Source: Verrucomicrobiota bacterium
GTDB taxonomy: Bacteria > Verrucomicrobiota > Verrucomicrobiia > Opitutales > Seribacteraceae
Direction of reading: 5' to 3'
Length of the DNA: 18,541 nt
Assembly (NCBI GenBank): GCA_014382645.1
Contig: JACNJI010000324.1
Location: 1 to 18,541, forward strand
Shown: in pieces, positions 6,758-14,125 of the stretch
Layout: each line of letters starts with the position of its first letter
Numbering within the stretch: position 1 is the stretch's first letter
Made by a program: the position numbers and the translations under genes
The notes under the pieces: model-generated
Told to the model about the DNA's origin: nothing
Databases searched by the model: none
What the model saw: only the letters and a program-made list of their open reading frames with translations

Positions 6758-7420
6758 ATGCGCATACTCCTTACAGGCTTAGCGGCATCGGCTCTAATGA
6801 TCGGATCGTTCTTGGTCTGGGGTGGCGACTTCGAGCTTCTCTTTGCGGAAAACGGAGTCCCCAAGACCTTGGGTCCAAACGGATGGTTGCTGGTGATCGG
6901 GTTGCTGATGCTGGACGTATTTCTCCCCGTTCCGGCAACCGCTGCCCTCGCCGCCTTGGGCATGACATACGGGCCTTGGCTGGGGGGGCTTTACGGTGCC
7001 TTGGGCACATTCTTGGCAGGAACTTTTGGCTACGGGCTCTGCCGTTTGGCGAACGAAAGGATGGCTCGTTTTCTTACGGGCGAAACAGGCATGATTATGG
7101 GCAAACGCTTTTTTGCACGATCGGGAACTTGGGCCATCGCCCTCTCCCGCTGGACGATCTTGTTGCCGGAGTTGCTGAGCTGTTTCGCAGGTCTGGTGAG
7201 GATGCCGGCGAAAACCTATTTTCCGGCACTCCTTTCCGGCGTGATCCCAATGTCCTTCGTCTACGCATGGCTCGGTTCCACGGAAACCGCCCAGAAGAAT
7301 CCTTTGCTCGCCTTGGGCCTAAGCGCCGCCGTCCCGGTTTTGCTATGGGCGGTAGTAAGTCGTTGCATCCGGAGTAAAGATTCCCTTGAAGAAAAGACCC
7401 CCTTTCAGAATAACAAATAA
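6758..7420 (+). CDS. VTT/SNARE-associated (DedA/TVP38-like) membrane protein
   Basis: This 220-residue integral membrane protein has an N-terminal hydrophobic helix (about 5-22). The VTT-type core follows: a segment with DVFLPVPA, then AALGMTYGPWLGGLYGALG, a Gly-rich re-entrant-like stretch, a charged loop (LANERMARF), and the later segment SRWTILLPELLSCFAGLVRM, which corresponds to the conserved R-x-x-P region of the family. A last helix (about 185-207) and a charged tail close it. VTT proteins act in phospholipid flipping or envelope homeostasis; the specific role here is unknown. It lies between an exported esterase and a sulfatase with gaps of 26 and 9 bases, so it is probably part of the same operon. 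Confidence 0.75.
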   Translation: MRILLTGLAASALMIGSFLVWGGDFELLFAENGVPKTLGPNGWLLVIGLLMLDVFLPVPATAALAALGMTYGPWLGGLYGALGTFLAGTFGYGLCRLANERMARFLTGETGMIMGKRFFARSGTWAIALSRWTILLPELLSCFAGLVRMPAKTYFPALLSGVIPMSFVYAWLGSTETAQKNPLLALGLSAAVPVLLWAVVSRCIRSKDSLEEKTPFQNNK

Positions 7421-7429
7421 CCCAAGCTT

Positions 7430-8905
7430 ATGAATTCCTACATCCGCATCCTGAAATCGATTGTCCACGCGCTTTCCACTTTGGTCGCGACCACCATGGT
7501 CGCCAAGGTGAACGAAAGACCCAACATTCTATTTGCCTTCGCGGACGACTGGGGATGGCCCCATGCGGGAGCCTACGGTGATCCCGTGGTGAAAACGCCC
7601 GCCTTCGACCGCTTGGCCAAGGAAGGAGCGCTCTTTCACCATGCCTACGTTTCCTCCCCTTCCTGCACGCCATCGCGCGGCGCAGTGCTTACGGGAAAGT
7701 ACCATTGGGAACTCGAAGGAGCCGGAAATTTATGGAGCGTCTTCCCCGACAAGTTCGACACCTATCCCGAAATCCTCGGGAAAGCCGGGTACTTCGCTTC
7801 CAGTCGCAGCAAAGCCTGGGGGCCGGGAAGAACGGAAACCAAGGGGCGCCAATTGACGGGCACCTCGCGAGGAGTCGACCCCATCCGCAATTTGCTGAAA
7901 AACCGCCCGAAAGACAAGCCGTTCTGCCACTGGCTGGGCACCTCCGACCCGCACCGTGGCTATGCCAAGGGCTCGGGAGAAAAGAGCGGTATGGACTTGT
8001 CCAAGATCAAGCTCTTTCCGCACTATCCCGATTCGCTTGAAATTCGGGGCGACGTGGCGGACTATTATTTCGAGGTTCAGCGCTTCGACAAGCTCGTGGG
8101 CAACACCATCGCGGCGCTAGAGGAAGCAGGCGAACTGGACAATACCATCATCGTAATGTCGGGCGACCACGGTATGCCCTTCCCCCGCTGCAAGAGCAAC
8201 AATTACGATAGCGGGGCTCGAGTTCCACTAGTTATTCGTTGGCCTGCGAAGATAAAGGCGGGAACCGTGGTGAACGATTTCGTGAGTTTGATAGACCTCG
8301 CTCCGACTTTCTTTGAAGCCGCAGGCCTGGAAATCCCCGGCAACGTAAGCGGGGGCAGCCTGTTGCCGTTACTCAAAGGTGAGGGTAAACGCGACCGCAG
8401 CTTCGTACTACATGGCAAGGAGCGGCACGTCCCCGGTCAGGAAAAGCCCGACATGGGCGGCTACCCGACGCGCGCCATACGCACCCATGACTTTCTCTAC
8501 CTGCACAATTTCAAGCCGGATCGCTGGCCCTCGGGCACGCCTCACTACGAGAAAGCCACAATCGGCAACGCATGGTTGGCCGACTGCGACAACGGCCCCA
8601 CCAAGACCTACATGGTGAACAACCGCGACAAGGACGCGCATCACCGAAATCTCTACGATCTGGCCTTCGGCAAACGTCCCGCAGATGAGCTTTACGACCT
8701 GAAGAAAGATCCCGGACAACTAGTGAACGTGGCAGCGGATCCGGCCTATGCCAAAACCGTCAAAAGTTTGAAAGACCAACTCTTCGCCGAACTTAAGAAA
8801 ACCGGTGATCCGCGAGTGACCGGTAAAGGACCGGATTTCGACAAGTTTCCCTACCTCGGCGGAGCCCCTAAATTCCCGTCTCCCAAAAAAACCAAAAATA
8901 AATAG
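7430..8905 (+). CDS. Secreted sulfatase (S1 type, formylglycine-dependent)
   Basis: Complete sulfatase of 491 residues. The N-terminal hydrophobic segment (about 8-25) is a likely signal peptide. PNILFAFADDWG has the metal-binding Asp39-Asp40. The formylglycine site is SCTPSR (Cys79, R83), the anaerobic/aerobic Cys type. GDHGMPFPR holds the second metal pair (Asp246-His247) and is followed by SGARVPLVIRWP. The SPSCTPSRGAVLTG neighbourhood and the following W/ANLW-type sequence resemble N-sulfoglucosamine-sulfohydrolase-like subfamilies, so a sulfated glycosaminoglycan-like or algal glycan is possible, but this is inference. The C-terminus is basic (PSPKKTKNK). Activity needs Cys-to-formylglycine conversion by a maturase; the SUMF1-fold gene at 12033 is not an obvious one. 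It is the last gene of the esterase-VTT-sulfatase set. Confidence 0.93.
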   Translation: MNSYIRILKSIVHALSTLVATTMVAKVNERPNILFAFADDWGWPHAGAYGDPVVKTPAFDRLAKEGALFHHAYVSSPSCTPSRGAVLTGKYHWELEGAGNLWSVFPDKFDTYPEILGKAGYFASSRSKAWGPGRTETKGRQLTGTSRGVDPIRNLLKNRPKDKPFCHWLGTSDPHRGYAKGSGEKSGMDLSKIKLFPHYPDSLEIRGDVADYYFEVQRFDKLVGNTIAALEEAGELDNTIIVMSGDHGMPFPRCKSNNYDSGARVPLVIRWPAKIKAGTVVNDFVSLIDLAPTFFEAAGLEIPGNVSGGSLLPLLKGEGKRDRSFVLHGKERHVPGQEKPDMGGYPTRAIRTHDFLYLHNFKPDRWPSGTPHYEKATIGNAWLADCDNGPTKTYMVNNRDKDAHHRNLYDLAFGKRPADELYDLKKDPGQLVNVAADPAYAKTVKSLKDQLFAELKKTGDPRVTGKGPDFDKFPYLGGAPKFPSPKKTKNK

Positions 8906-8985
8906 AGAGAGGGACTCGGCGAGTTCGATGACGTTTTCTTTACAAAGCTTTTACGTCCAGCGAACAACTTATCTCCGCAATCCCC

Positions 8986-8991
8986 TATAAT
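8986..8991 (+). promoter_or_regulatory. Candidate -10 box upstream of the MuiA-like gene
   Basis: A perfect TATAAT lies 32 bases before the ATG at 9023, in the 117-base gap after the sulfatase. No matching -35 hexamer is visible at 16-18 bases, so support is partial. The implied leader would be about 25 bases and lacks a Shine-Dalgarno. Confidence 0.35.
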
Positions 8992-9022
8992 CGCGATTTC
9001 CTCCAACCAAATTCAAATCATT

Positions 9023-10831
9023 ATGAAGAAACGTCTGTTTTCACTTATCGCCTCGATAATCCTGTGCCATGGCATCGGCGCCCAAGAAGCCCCTGAGAAA
9101 GCCAAGGTCAAGGCACTCGATTCGAAAATAACGGAGGTCACGGTCTATGCGGACCGGGCACGCGTCGCTCGAGAAGTCACCTTAGACCTGCCCGCAAAGG
9201 CAGACCGCTTTTCCTTCGCCAAGCTACCCAGCTGGATCGACGAGGGGTCCGTGCGAGTCAGCCTTAAGACTGCAGACGGGGCCAAGGGAGAAGTGCTCGA
9301 CGTCCAGATTCGCAGAACCTACCTGACCGCCACATCGGACGAGGAAGTTCGCAAGGCGCAAGAGGCGGTGCAGGAGATCACCGATAAAACGAACGAACTT
9401 TCCGACAAGCAAAAGGTCATCGACCAACGTCGCAAGCATCTGGAAAGCATTCGCGTATTCTCCCTCGACAAACTCCCAAAGGACGCGGCAGCCCGGGAAG
9501 TGAAGGTAACGGAATACGTCGATTTCCTTGCCTTCCTCGAAACCTCACTGACCAAACTGAATACGGATATTAGAGCTCTCGAAAAGCAAAGACGGGAAAT
9601 TCAGCCCGAACAAAACGCGCGACAGAAGCGCCTAAGCGAATTGAACTCCAAAGCCCAACTGGAGGAGCGGGCGGTGGAAGTCGCCCTACGAGGCCAAGGC
9701 CAAGCCACCGTCATCCTCACCTATCTGCTGGCGGGAGCCTCTTGGGAACCTGCCCATGAATTGAGGGCCGACGAAAAAGGGGGAATGGTCAACATTTCCT
9801 CCTACGCCGTAGTCCGCCAGACCACGGGCGAGGACTGGGGTGTGCCCAAGCTGTCCTTCTCCACCCAAAATCTAGGTCGCACCGCCCGCATCCCCGAACT
9901 GGACACCTTGCTCGTGGGACAAGGACGCAAGGCCTCCGTCCAGATGCTGGAGCAGCAGGAAGACACCTATCAGCAAGCATCCGGAAACTACAAACCGCAG
10001 AACCGCCTGTGGTATTTCAACAAGCCCGTGGCGAACAACAGTATCGCCATCCGAAATCTAGACCTGAATGGCGCCATCCAACAAAAATCCGTACAGACTT
10101 TCGCCAAAATAAGCGGTAGAGCCACTACCGCCCACTTTCGGGCTTTAGCCGATAAAGCCGTACCCTCCGACGGCCAACCCGTACGGCTTCCCATTGGAGA
10201 CCTGAGCCTCAACCGAACCGAACGCATCGTGGCCGCACCCGAGGCATCTCTCAATGCCGCCCGCGTTTTCGAACTGAACAACAAAAAAGGGCAAGCCTTG
10301 CTTCCGGGCAAGGTGACGCTCTATTTCGGTGCCAATTTTCTCGGAGCTACCGCTATCGATTTCGTTGGTCCTGGCGAGGCGTTTTCCCTCTATGCGGGAG
10401 TGGAAGACGAAGTAAAGGTTTCCCGGGTTCTGGATCGTTCGAAAAGCGAAAAAAGAAAGACAAGCTTCTCATCCAAGACGGAATTGCAGGCTTCCTGGAT
10501 TATCGAGGTGGAAAACCTTGCCGACGTTGAAAAGAACGTTCGCTTGGCCGACCGTATCCCCGTTTCGCAAAACGATGAGGTCAAGGTGCGTTCGGTAAAG
10601 ATCGCTCCAAAGGTCACACCCGATGATAAAGGTCTCTTCAGCTGGGATCTGGTGCTAGCTCCCAAGGAAAAACGGACACTCAATGTGGAGTACGTTGTCC
10701 AGTATCCAAAGAATTACACCCAAAGCAGTTACCCAAACGCCGAGAATATGCCGCCACAAGGACAAACAGGCAGCGACTTCCAGATGAATGCGCTGCAGTT
10801 GCAATTGAGAAGCTTGGAATCTAAGTTCTGA
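9023..10831 (+). CDS. MuiA-family (DUF4140/DUF4139) exported protein
   Basis: This 602-residue protein has a signal peptide (MKKRLFSLIAS to GIGAQ, cleavage near 20). A DUF4140-type N-terminal domain follows (about 35-105), recognised by ITEVTVYADRARVARE and the GSVRV strand. A long charged coiled coil comes next (about 105-215). Then the DUF4139 beta-rich domain runs to the end, opening with TYLLAGASWEPAHELRAD. The layout and length match proteins annotated as mucoidy inhibitor MuiA, whose name comes from an effect on capsule production; the molecular function is not established. It probably acts in the periplasm or envelope. It ends 11 bases from the stop codon of the convergent DAHP synthase gene. 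Confidence 0.85.
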   Translation: MKKRLFSLIASIILCHGIGAQEAPEKAKVKALDSKITEVTVYADRARVAREVTLDLPAKADRFSFAKLPSWIDEGSVRVSLKTADGAKGEVLDVQIRRTYLTATSDEEVRKAQEAVQEITDKTNELSDKQKVIDQRRKHLESIRVFSLDKLPKDAAAREVKVTEYVDFLAFLETSLTKLNTDIRALEKQRREIQPEQNARQKRLSELNSKAQLEERAVEVALRGQGQATVILTYLLAGASWEPAHELRADEKGGMVNISSYAVVRQTTGEDWGVPKLSFSTQNLGRTARIPELDTLLVGQGRKASVQMLEQQEDTYQQASGNYKPQNRLWYFNKPVANNSIAIRNLDLNGAIQQKSVQTFAKISGRATTAHFRALADKAVPSDGQPVRLPIGDLSLNRTERIVAAPEASLNAARVFELNNKKGQALLPGKVTLYFGANFLGATAIDFVGPGEAFSLYAGVEDEVKVSRVLDRSKSEKRKTSFSSKTELQASWIIEVENLADVEKNVRLADRIPVSQNDEVKVRSVKIAPKVTPDDKGLFSWDLVLAPKEKRTLNVEYVVQYPKNYTQSSYPNAENMPPQGQTGSDFQMNALQLQLRSLESKF

Positions 10832-10842
10832 ATTGAGCCGAC

Positions 10843-11892
10843 CTAGCCCAAAGAATCGGGTTGGTAGCGACGAGGCCAAATATCTCGGCAGGCAGCCATG
10901 ATTTCCGCAAAAGCTGCCGGCGTGACCGCTTGCTTTGGGTCATCGCCAATACCCTTGGCAGGGTCTATGTGAGCCTCGATGCATAGACCGTCGGCACCGT
11001 AGGCCACGGCAGCCATGCAGCAAGCAGGGACGTACTCGTCTCTTCCGACGCTATGGGAAGGATCGACCACAATGGGAGCCCAAGTTTTGTTCTTGAGTAA
11101 AGGGGTAATACTCTCGTCTGGTTGGTTACGATAGCCATCGAGAGCCGGCATGGTACCACGCGGACATAGCATGACGTTCGGGTTCCCCGCCGCCACGATG
11201 TATTCGGCTGCTGCGATGAACTCATTCGGGGGAGCCATGTGGCGACCACGCTTGAGAAGGACGGCTGTGGATGAACCGGCAGTCTTCTTGCCCACTTCCT
11301 TAAGCAAGGAATAGTTGAGGGCGTTGCGGGTGCCGATCTGGAGAATGTCAACACCGGCGTCCACAGCTATTTCGAGTTGTTCCGTATCCATCACCTCGAC
11401 GTCCACAGGCAACCCGGTACGCGCCTTGGCCTCGAGAACGATTTCAAGCGCTTTCGAAACGCCTTGGTAGGAATAAGGATTGGTACGCGGTTTCCATACA
11501 CCGCCTCGCAAGGCATGAACGCCAACTTCCTTGAGGGCCGCGGCTGTTTCCAGATAAAGATTCGGTTCTGCGGGATCGACGGTACAGTGACCTCCGATGA
11601 AAAAAGGACCGCCCTCCCCCACCGAGGTGTCTCCGACTTTCACCTGATGCTCGGCAAGAGCCGACTTTCGATCCATTGACTTGTAAGGCGACTCAATCAG
11701 GTCCACCCGAGCCAAATAGTCCAGCCCACGCAAGCGGTTGAACATGAGTTCACGCCCTTCGTCTCCGAGAATAGCGTAAATGCAACGATTGCGCCCAACT
11801 ATCTCAAGAATAGAGCAATCGAACTCGCCCGCGATGCGTTCCACCTCAGCGAGTTGCTTGGGAGTCAATTTACCTGCCTTGGGAATAATCAT
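10843..11892 (-). CDS. aroF: 3-deoxy-7-phosphoheptulonate (DAHP) synthase, type I-beta with N-terminal FL domain
   Basis: First enzyme of the shikimate pathway, joining phosphoenolpyruvate and erythrose 4-phosphate. The 349-residue protein has an N-terminal ferredoxin-like regulatory domain (about 1-70) and a TIM-barrel. The metal ligands keep the spacing seen in the Thermotoga enzyme: Cys103 (GGHCTVD), His280 (DPSHSVG), Glu306 (IEAH), Asp317 (GIGDD). Substrate-binding segments are RGGVWKPRTNPYSYQG, LQIGTRN, LLKRG and CPRG. Motif wording is divergent (GGHCTVD rather than GPCAVE). ATG 11892 was chosen over an upstream TTG because MIIPKAG matches the usual family start. The N-terminal domain suggests feedback control by aromatic amino acids. 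It is convergent with the MuiA-like gene and divergent from the SUMF1-fold gene. Confidence 0.92.
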   Translation of the reverse strand: MIIPKAGKLTPKQLAEVERIAGEFDCSILEIVGRNRCIYAILGDEGRELMFNRLRGLDYLARVDLIESPYKSMDRKSALAEHQVKVGDTSVGEGGPFFIGGHCTVDPAEPNLYLETAAALKEVGVHALRGGVWKPRTNPYSYQGVSKALEIVLEAKARTGLPVDVEVMDTEQLEIAVDAGVDILQIGTRNALNYSLLKEVGKKTAGSSTAVLLKRGRHMAPPNEFIAAAEYIVAAGNPNVMLCPRGTMPALDGYRNQPDESITPLLKNKTWAPIVVDPSHSVGRDEYVPACCMAAVAYGADGLCIEAHIDPAKGIGDDPKQAVTPAAFAEIMAACRDIWPRRYQPDSLG

Positions 11893-11931
11893 TCGAAACA
11901 AGTATAGAGGAAATAGTGACCGCGGCAAGAG

Positions 11932-11999
11932 ATCCTTTTGCTACGGATGTCAAACACCGTTTGACGCATTATAGCAGAGTGTAAATCCTTTTGCTATGG
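11932..11999. promoter_or_regulatory. Divergent control region: palindrome flanked by a 15-base direct repeat
   Basis: GTCAAAC (11949-11955), ACC, GTTTGAC (11959-11965) is a perfect seven-base inverted repeat. It embeds a TTGAC-type -35 core on each strand (TTGACA on minus at 11953-11948, TTGACG on plus at 11961-11966). It is flanked by a direct repeat of ATCCTTTTGCTAYGG at 11932-11946 and 11985-11999 with one mismatch, 53 bases apart. The region separates the DAHP synthase from the SUMF1-fold gene and is a good candidate for an operator controlling both. Confidence 0.45.
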
Positions 12000-12032
12000 C
12001 TTTGAGAATACGGTAGGAACCATGAGACAATC

Positions 12033-12911
12033 ATGGCACAAAAAAGACATACAACCACCCTTCTTTCCTCTCTTCTTGCACAATCGGTGAAAACATTGGT
12101 GGCATATATAGACCTAAGGGTTCTTAGCTTGGCTTGCTTGGGAGCAAGCTCTCTTTTCGGCAAGGTGGACAAGCCAAAAGCCGTTGAAATATCCGATCTT
12201 GGATTGCACCTGCTGCCTATTGCCGCAGGAGAGTTCCAAATGGGTGATGATCGGGTTGCGAACACAGTGAAGCCATACGAGGGCGAAAGAAAGGTACGAT
12301 TCACAAAGCCTTTCTTAATTGGCGAAACGGAAGTGACTCAAAAGGCATGGGAGTCGATAATGGGATTCAACCCATCTAATTTCAAAGGGCCCTTGCTTCC
12401 CGTAGAGCAAGTGGACTGGAAACAAGCCGCCGATTTCTGCCAAAAGCTAACGATGCGTGAGAGTAAGGCAGGACGTCTACCGGCCGGAAAGGTATATCGC
12501 CTGCCTTCCGAGGCTGAATGGGAGTATGCGGCATTGGCCGGATCGACAACGATTTACTTTTTCGGAAACGATCCACGGCCATTAAAAGCTTACGCTTGGC
12601 ATAACCTCGATGCAGATGGACGAACTCACAAAGTGGGCCTTAAACAACCTAACAAATGGGGCTTGCGGGATATTTACGGCAATGTCCGCGAATGGTGCCT
12701 AGACGGCTATTCGCCTCGACCTAAAGGCTCTCTCGTTGATCCGGTTATTGGACCGCAAAACCCCGACAAGGTCAATCGAGGTGGCAGCTACGACTCTTGT
12801 CCCGAATGCTGCAAGACTTCTCGCCGAACCAGCTACGGCCCGGGATACCAATCAAGCGACGTCGGGTTCCGTCTGGTTTTGGGGCACTCGCTACAAGCAG
12901 CAGCCCCATAG
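12033..12911 (+). CDS. Exported SUMF1/FGE-fold protein (formylglycine-generating-enzyme-like, probably not a true FGE)
   Basis: This 292-residue protein carries the SUMF1/EgtB/PvdO fold: GEFQMGDD (66-73), PFLIGETEVTQ (93-103), the VEQVDWKQAADFC segment, YRLPSEAEWEYAALAG (155-170), the WGLRDIYGNVREWCLDGY segment, RGGSYDSCPECC (249-260) and SSDVGFRLV near the end. A hydrophobic N-terminal stretch (about 28-42) suggests export; a GTG at 12087 would give a tidier signal peptide. True formylglycine-generating enzymes have Cys at the 6th and 11th positions counted from the GG of GGSY. Here those are Ser255 and Cys260, with extra Cys at 256 and 259. It may be a maturase variant or, more likely, a non-catalytic or different SUMF1-fold protein. 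Confidence 0.8.
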   Translation: MAQKRHTTTLLSSLLAQSVKTLVAYIDLRVLSLACLGASSLFGKVDKPKAVEISDLGLHLLPIAAGEFQMGDDRVANTVKPYEGERKVRFTKPFLIGETEVTQKAWESIMGFNPSNFKGPLLPVEQVDWKQAADFCQKLTMRESKAGRLPAGKVYRLPSEAEWEYAALAGSTTIYFFGNDPRPLKAYAWHNLDADGRTHKVGLKQPNKWGLRDIYGNVREWCLDGYSPRPKGSLVDPVIGPQNPDKVNRGGSYDSCPECCKTSRRTSYGPGYQSSDVGFRLVLGHSLQAAAP

Positions 12912-12978
12912 GGTAGCATCTTTCCCAATTGCCTTCCCGCCATCTCAAAGCTAAGTGATAAGAAATTTTCAATAAAAA

Positions 12979-13815
12979 GTGAAAAATAAACTCTTCATTA
13001 GTCTAGCCTCAACTGCAGCACTTTTGTTCACTGGTTGCGGAAATGATAGCGGTCCAAATAGTGCAAAAGAACAAAGTGGTATAGCAAGAGAAATTCCAAA
13101 CCTACGAGAAGGAGATTTTTGGGATGGTTTTCAAAGCGATTTCAAGGTGGAATTCAGGACCGATGATGAAGAATGTTTAATACGGACCGCAGACGGGGTT
13201 GCTTTTACCGGAGAAATCACCACGCGAATCGCAGCAGGCGCATTGTCAAGCAGAGCCAGTTATTTGGCAGGCAAGCGGGACGGAAATTCCTTCATTTGGT
13301 ACGAATCGGGGGCACTCAACTCCAACACACATTTTCGGGAAGGAATAAAGGAAGGACTGGAGATTATATGGACCGAAGACGGCCAAGAGTTGTCGAGGAA
13401 ATATTATATTGATGGCATTGAGGATCTCTCCAAGTCTAAAGATAAAGAGGATGGGGAAGATGTAGTTTGGGGACAAAGCGCAGCAACAAAAGCATTGGCG
13501 AAATGGACCGGAAAAGGGAATGAGCTCGGCGAGAAGTTCGCAGGAAACCCTTCTCGCGATGGAACTCTATTCATAAGGGAGACCGAGGAACTCTACACCG
13601 GCACGATAACCGCCCTTGATGACTCAGGGAAAAAAGAAGCCGAACTGAATTTCAAAGAAGGCAGATGGGACGGTGCTATTACCAAATGGGATTTGGAGGG
13701 AAATATTTGGGAAAAAGGTGAGTTTACCGCTGGCAAGCTAATAGGCTTTGAAATAAAGGGGGGCAAACCTTTCGATCCCAATCAAATCATTGAGTCATCC
13801 CCCTTCGGCAATTGA
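12979..13815 (+). CDS. Lipoprotein with MORN_2 (YwqK-like) repeats
   Basis: This 278-residue predicted lipoprotein starts at a GTG. MKNKLFISLASTAALLFTGC gives a signal peptide and lipobox-like FTGC with lipidated Cys20. The body shows MORN_2/YwqK-type repeats, each a short beta hairpin with G-x-x-x-G-x-x-x-x-W/Y: the clearest are YLAGKRDGNSFIWY, HFREGIKEGLEIIW (about residues 95-132) and NFKEGRWDGAITKW (about 215-230), with weaker ones between. Such repeats are widespread in exported proteins of Bacteroidetes and PVC bacteria, with no fixed function. It sits 67 bases after the SUMF1-fold gene on the same strand, so the two may be expressed together. Confidence 0.7.
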   Translation: MKNKLFISLASTAALLFTGCGNDSGPNSAKEQSGIAREIPNLREGDFWDGFQSDFKVEFRTDDEECLIRTADGVAFTGEITTRIAAGALSSRASYLAGKRDGNSFIWYESGALNSNTHFREGIKEGLEIIWTEDGQELSRKYYIDGIEDLSKSKDKEDGEDVVWGQSAATKALAKWTGKGNELGEKFAGNPSRDGTLFIRETEELYTGTITALDDSGKKEAELNFKEGRWDGAITKWDLEGNIWEKGEFTAGKLIGFEIKGGKPFDPNQIIESSPFGN

Positions 13816-14125
13816 GCCTAGAATATAACTCGCAAGGCGTTGATTATAAAAATATTGCAAAGCTTAAAGACAAACAGACAGATAGTTGTCTCAAGGTCTC
13901 CGTAAAGAAGAAAATCACACACTGCTTTTGGAACGCTAATTGCTAAGAATCAAGCGGATCAAAAATTGACCTCGAAATGTAGGTTCAAAGAAAACAAGAG
14001 TCCGCACACTGCCAGTCTAGAGTTTAAAGATTGGCCTTTCAACTACGCGTGCGGTCGTGCGGTAGCTATGCCCACATGCCATTGATGTATTTCCAGCAAT
14101 GACTTCAGTTTAACTCCTTACTCGT
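13816..14125. other. 310-base gap between convergent genes, nothing recognised
   Basis: This AT-richer stretch lies between the MORN lipoprotein (plus) and the sigma-54 regulator (minus). I found no tRNA, no plausible small gene and no strong bidirectional terminator. The only structure noted is a weak five-pair stem AGACA/TGTCT at 13876-13880 and 13887-13891. Confidence 0.4.

Noticed and set aside
13816..14125. Possible tRNA or attachment site in the convergent gap (GGTTCAAA, GCAAGGCGTTGATT)
   Set aside because: No cloverleaf could be built around the T-loop-like string and no repeat or integrase is present.
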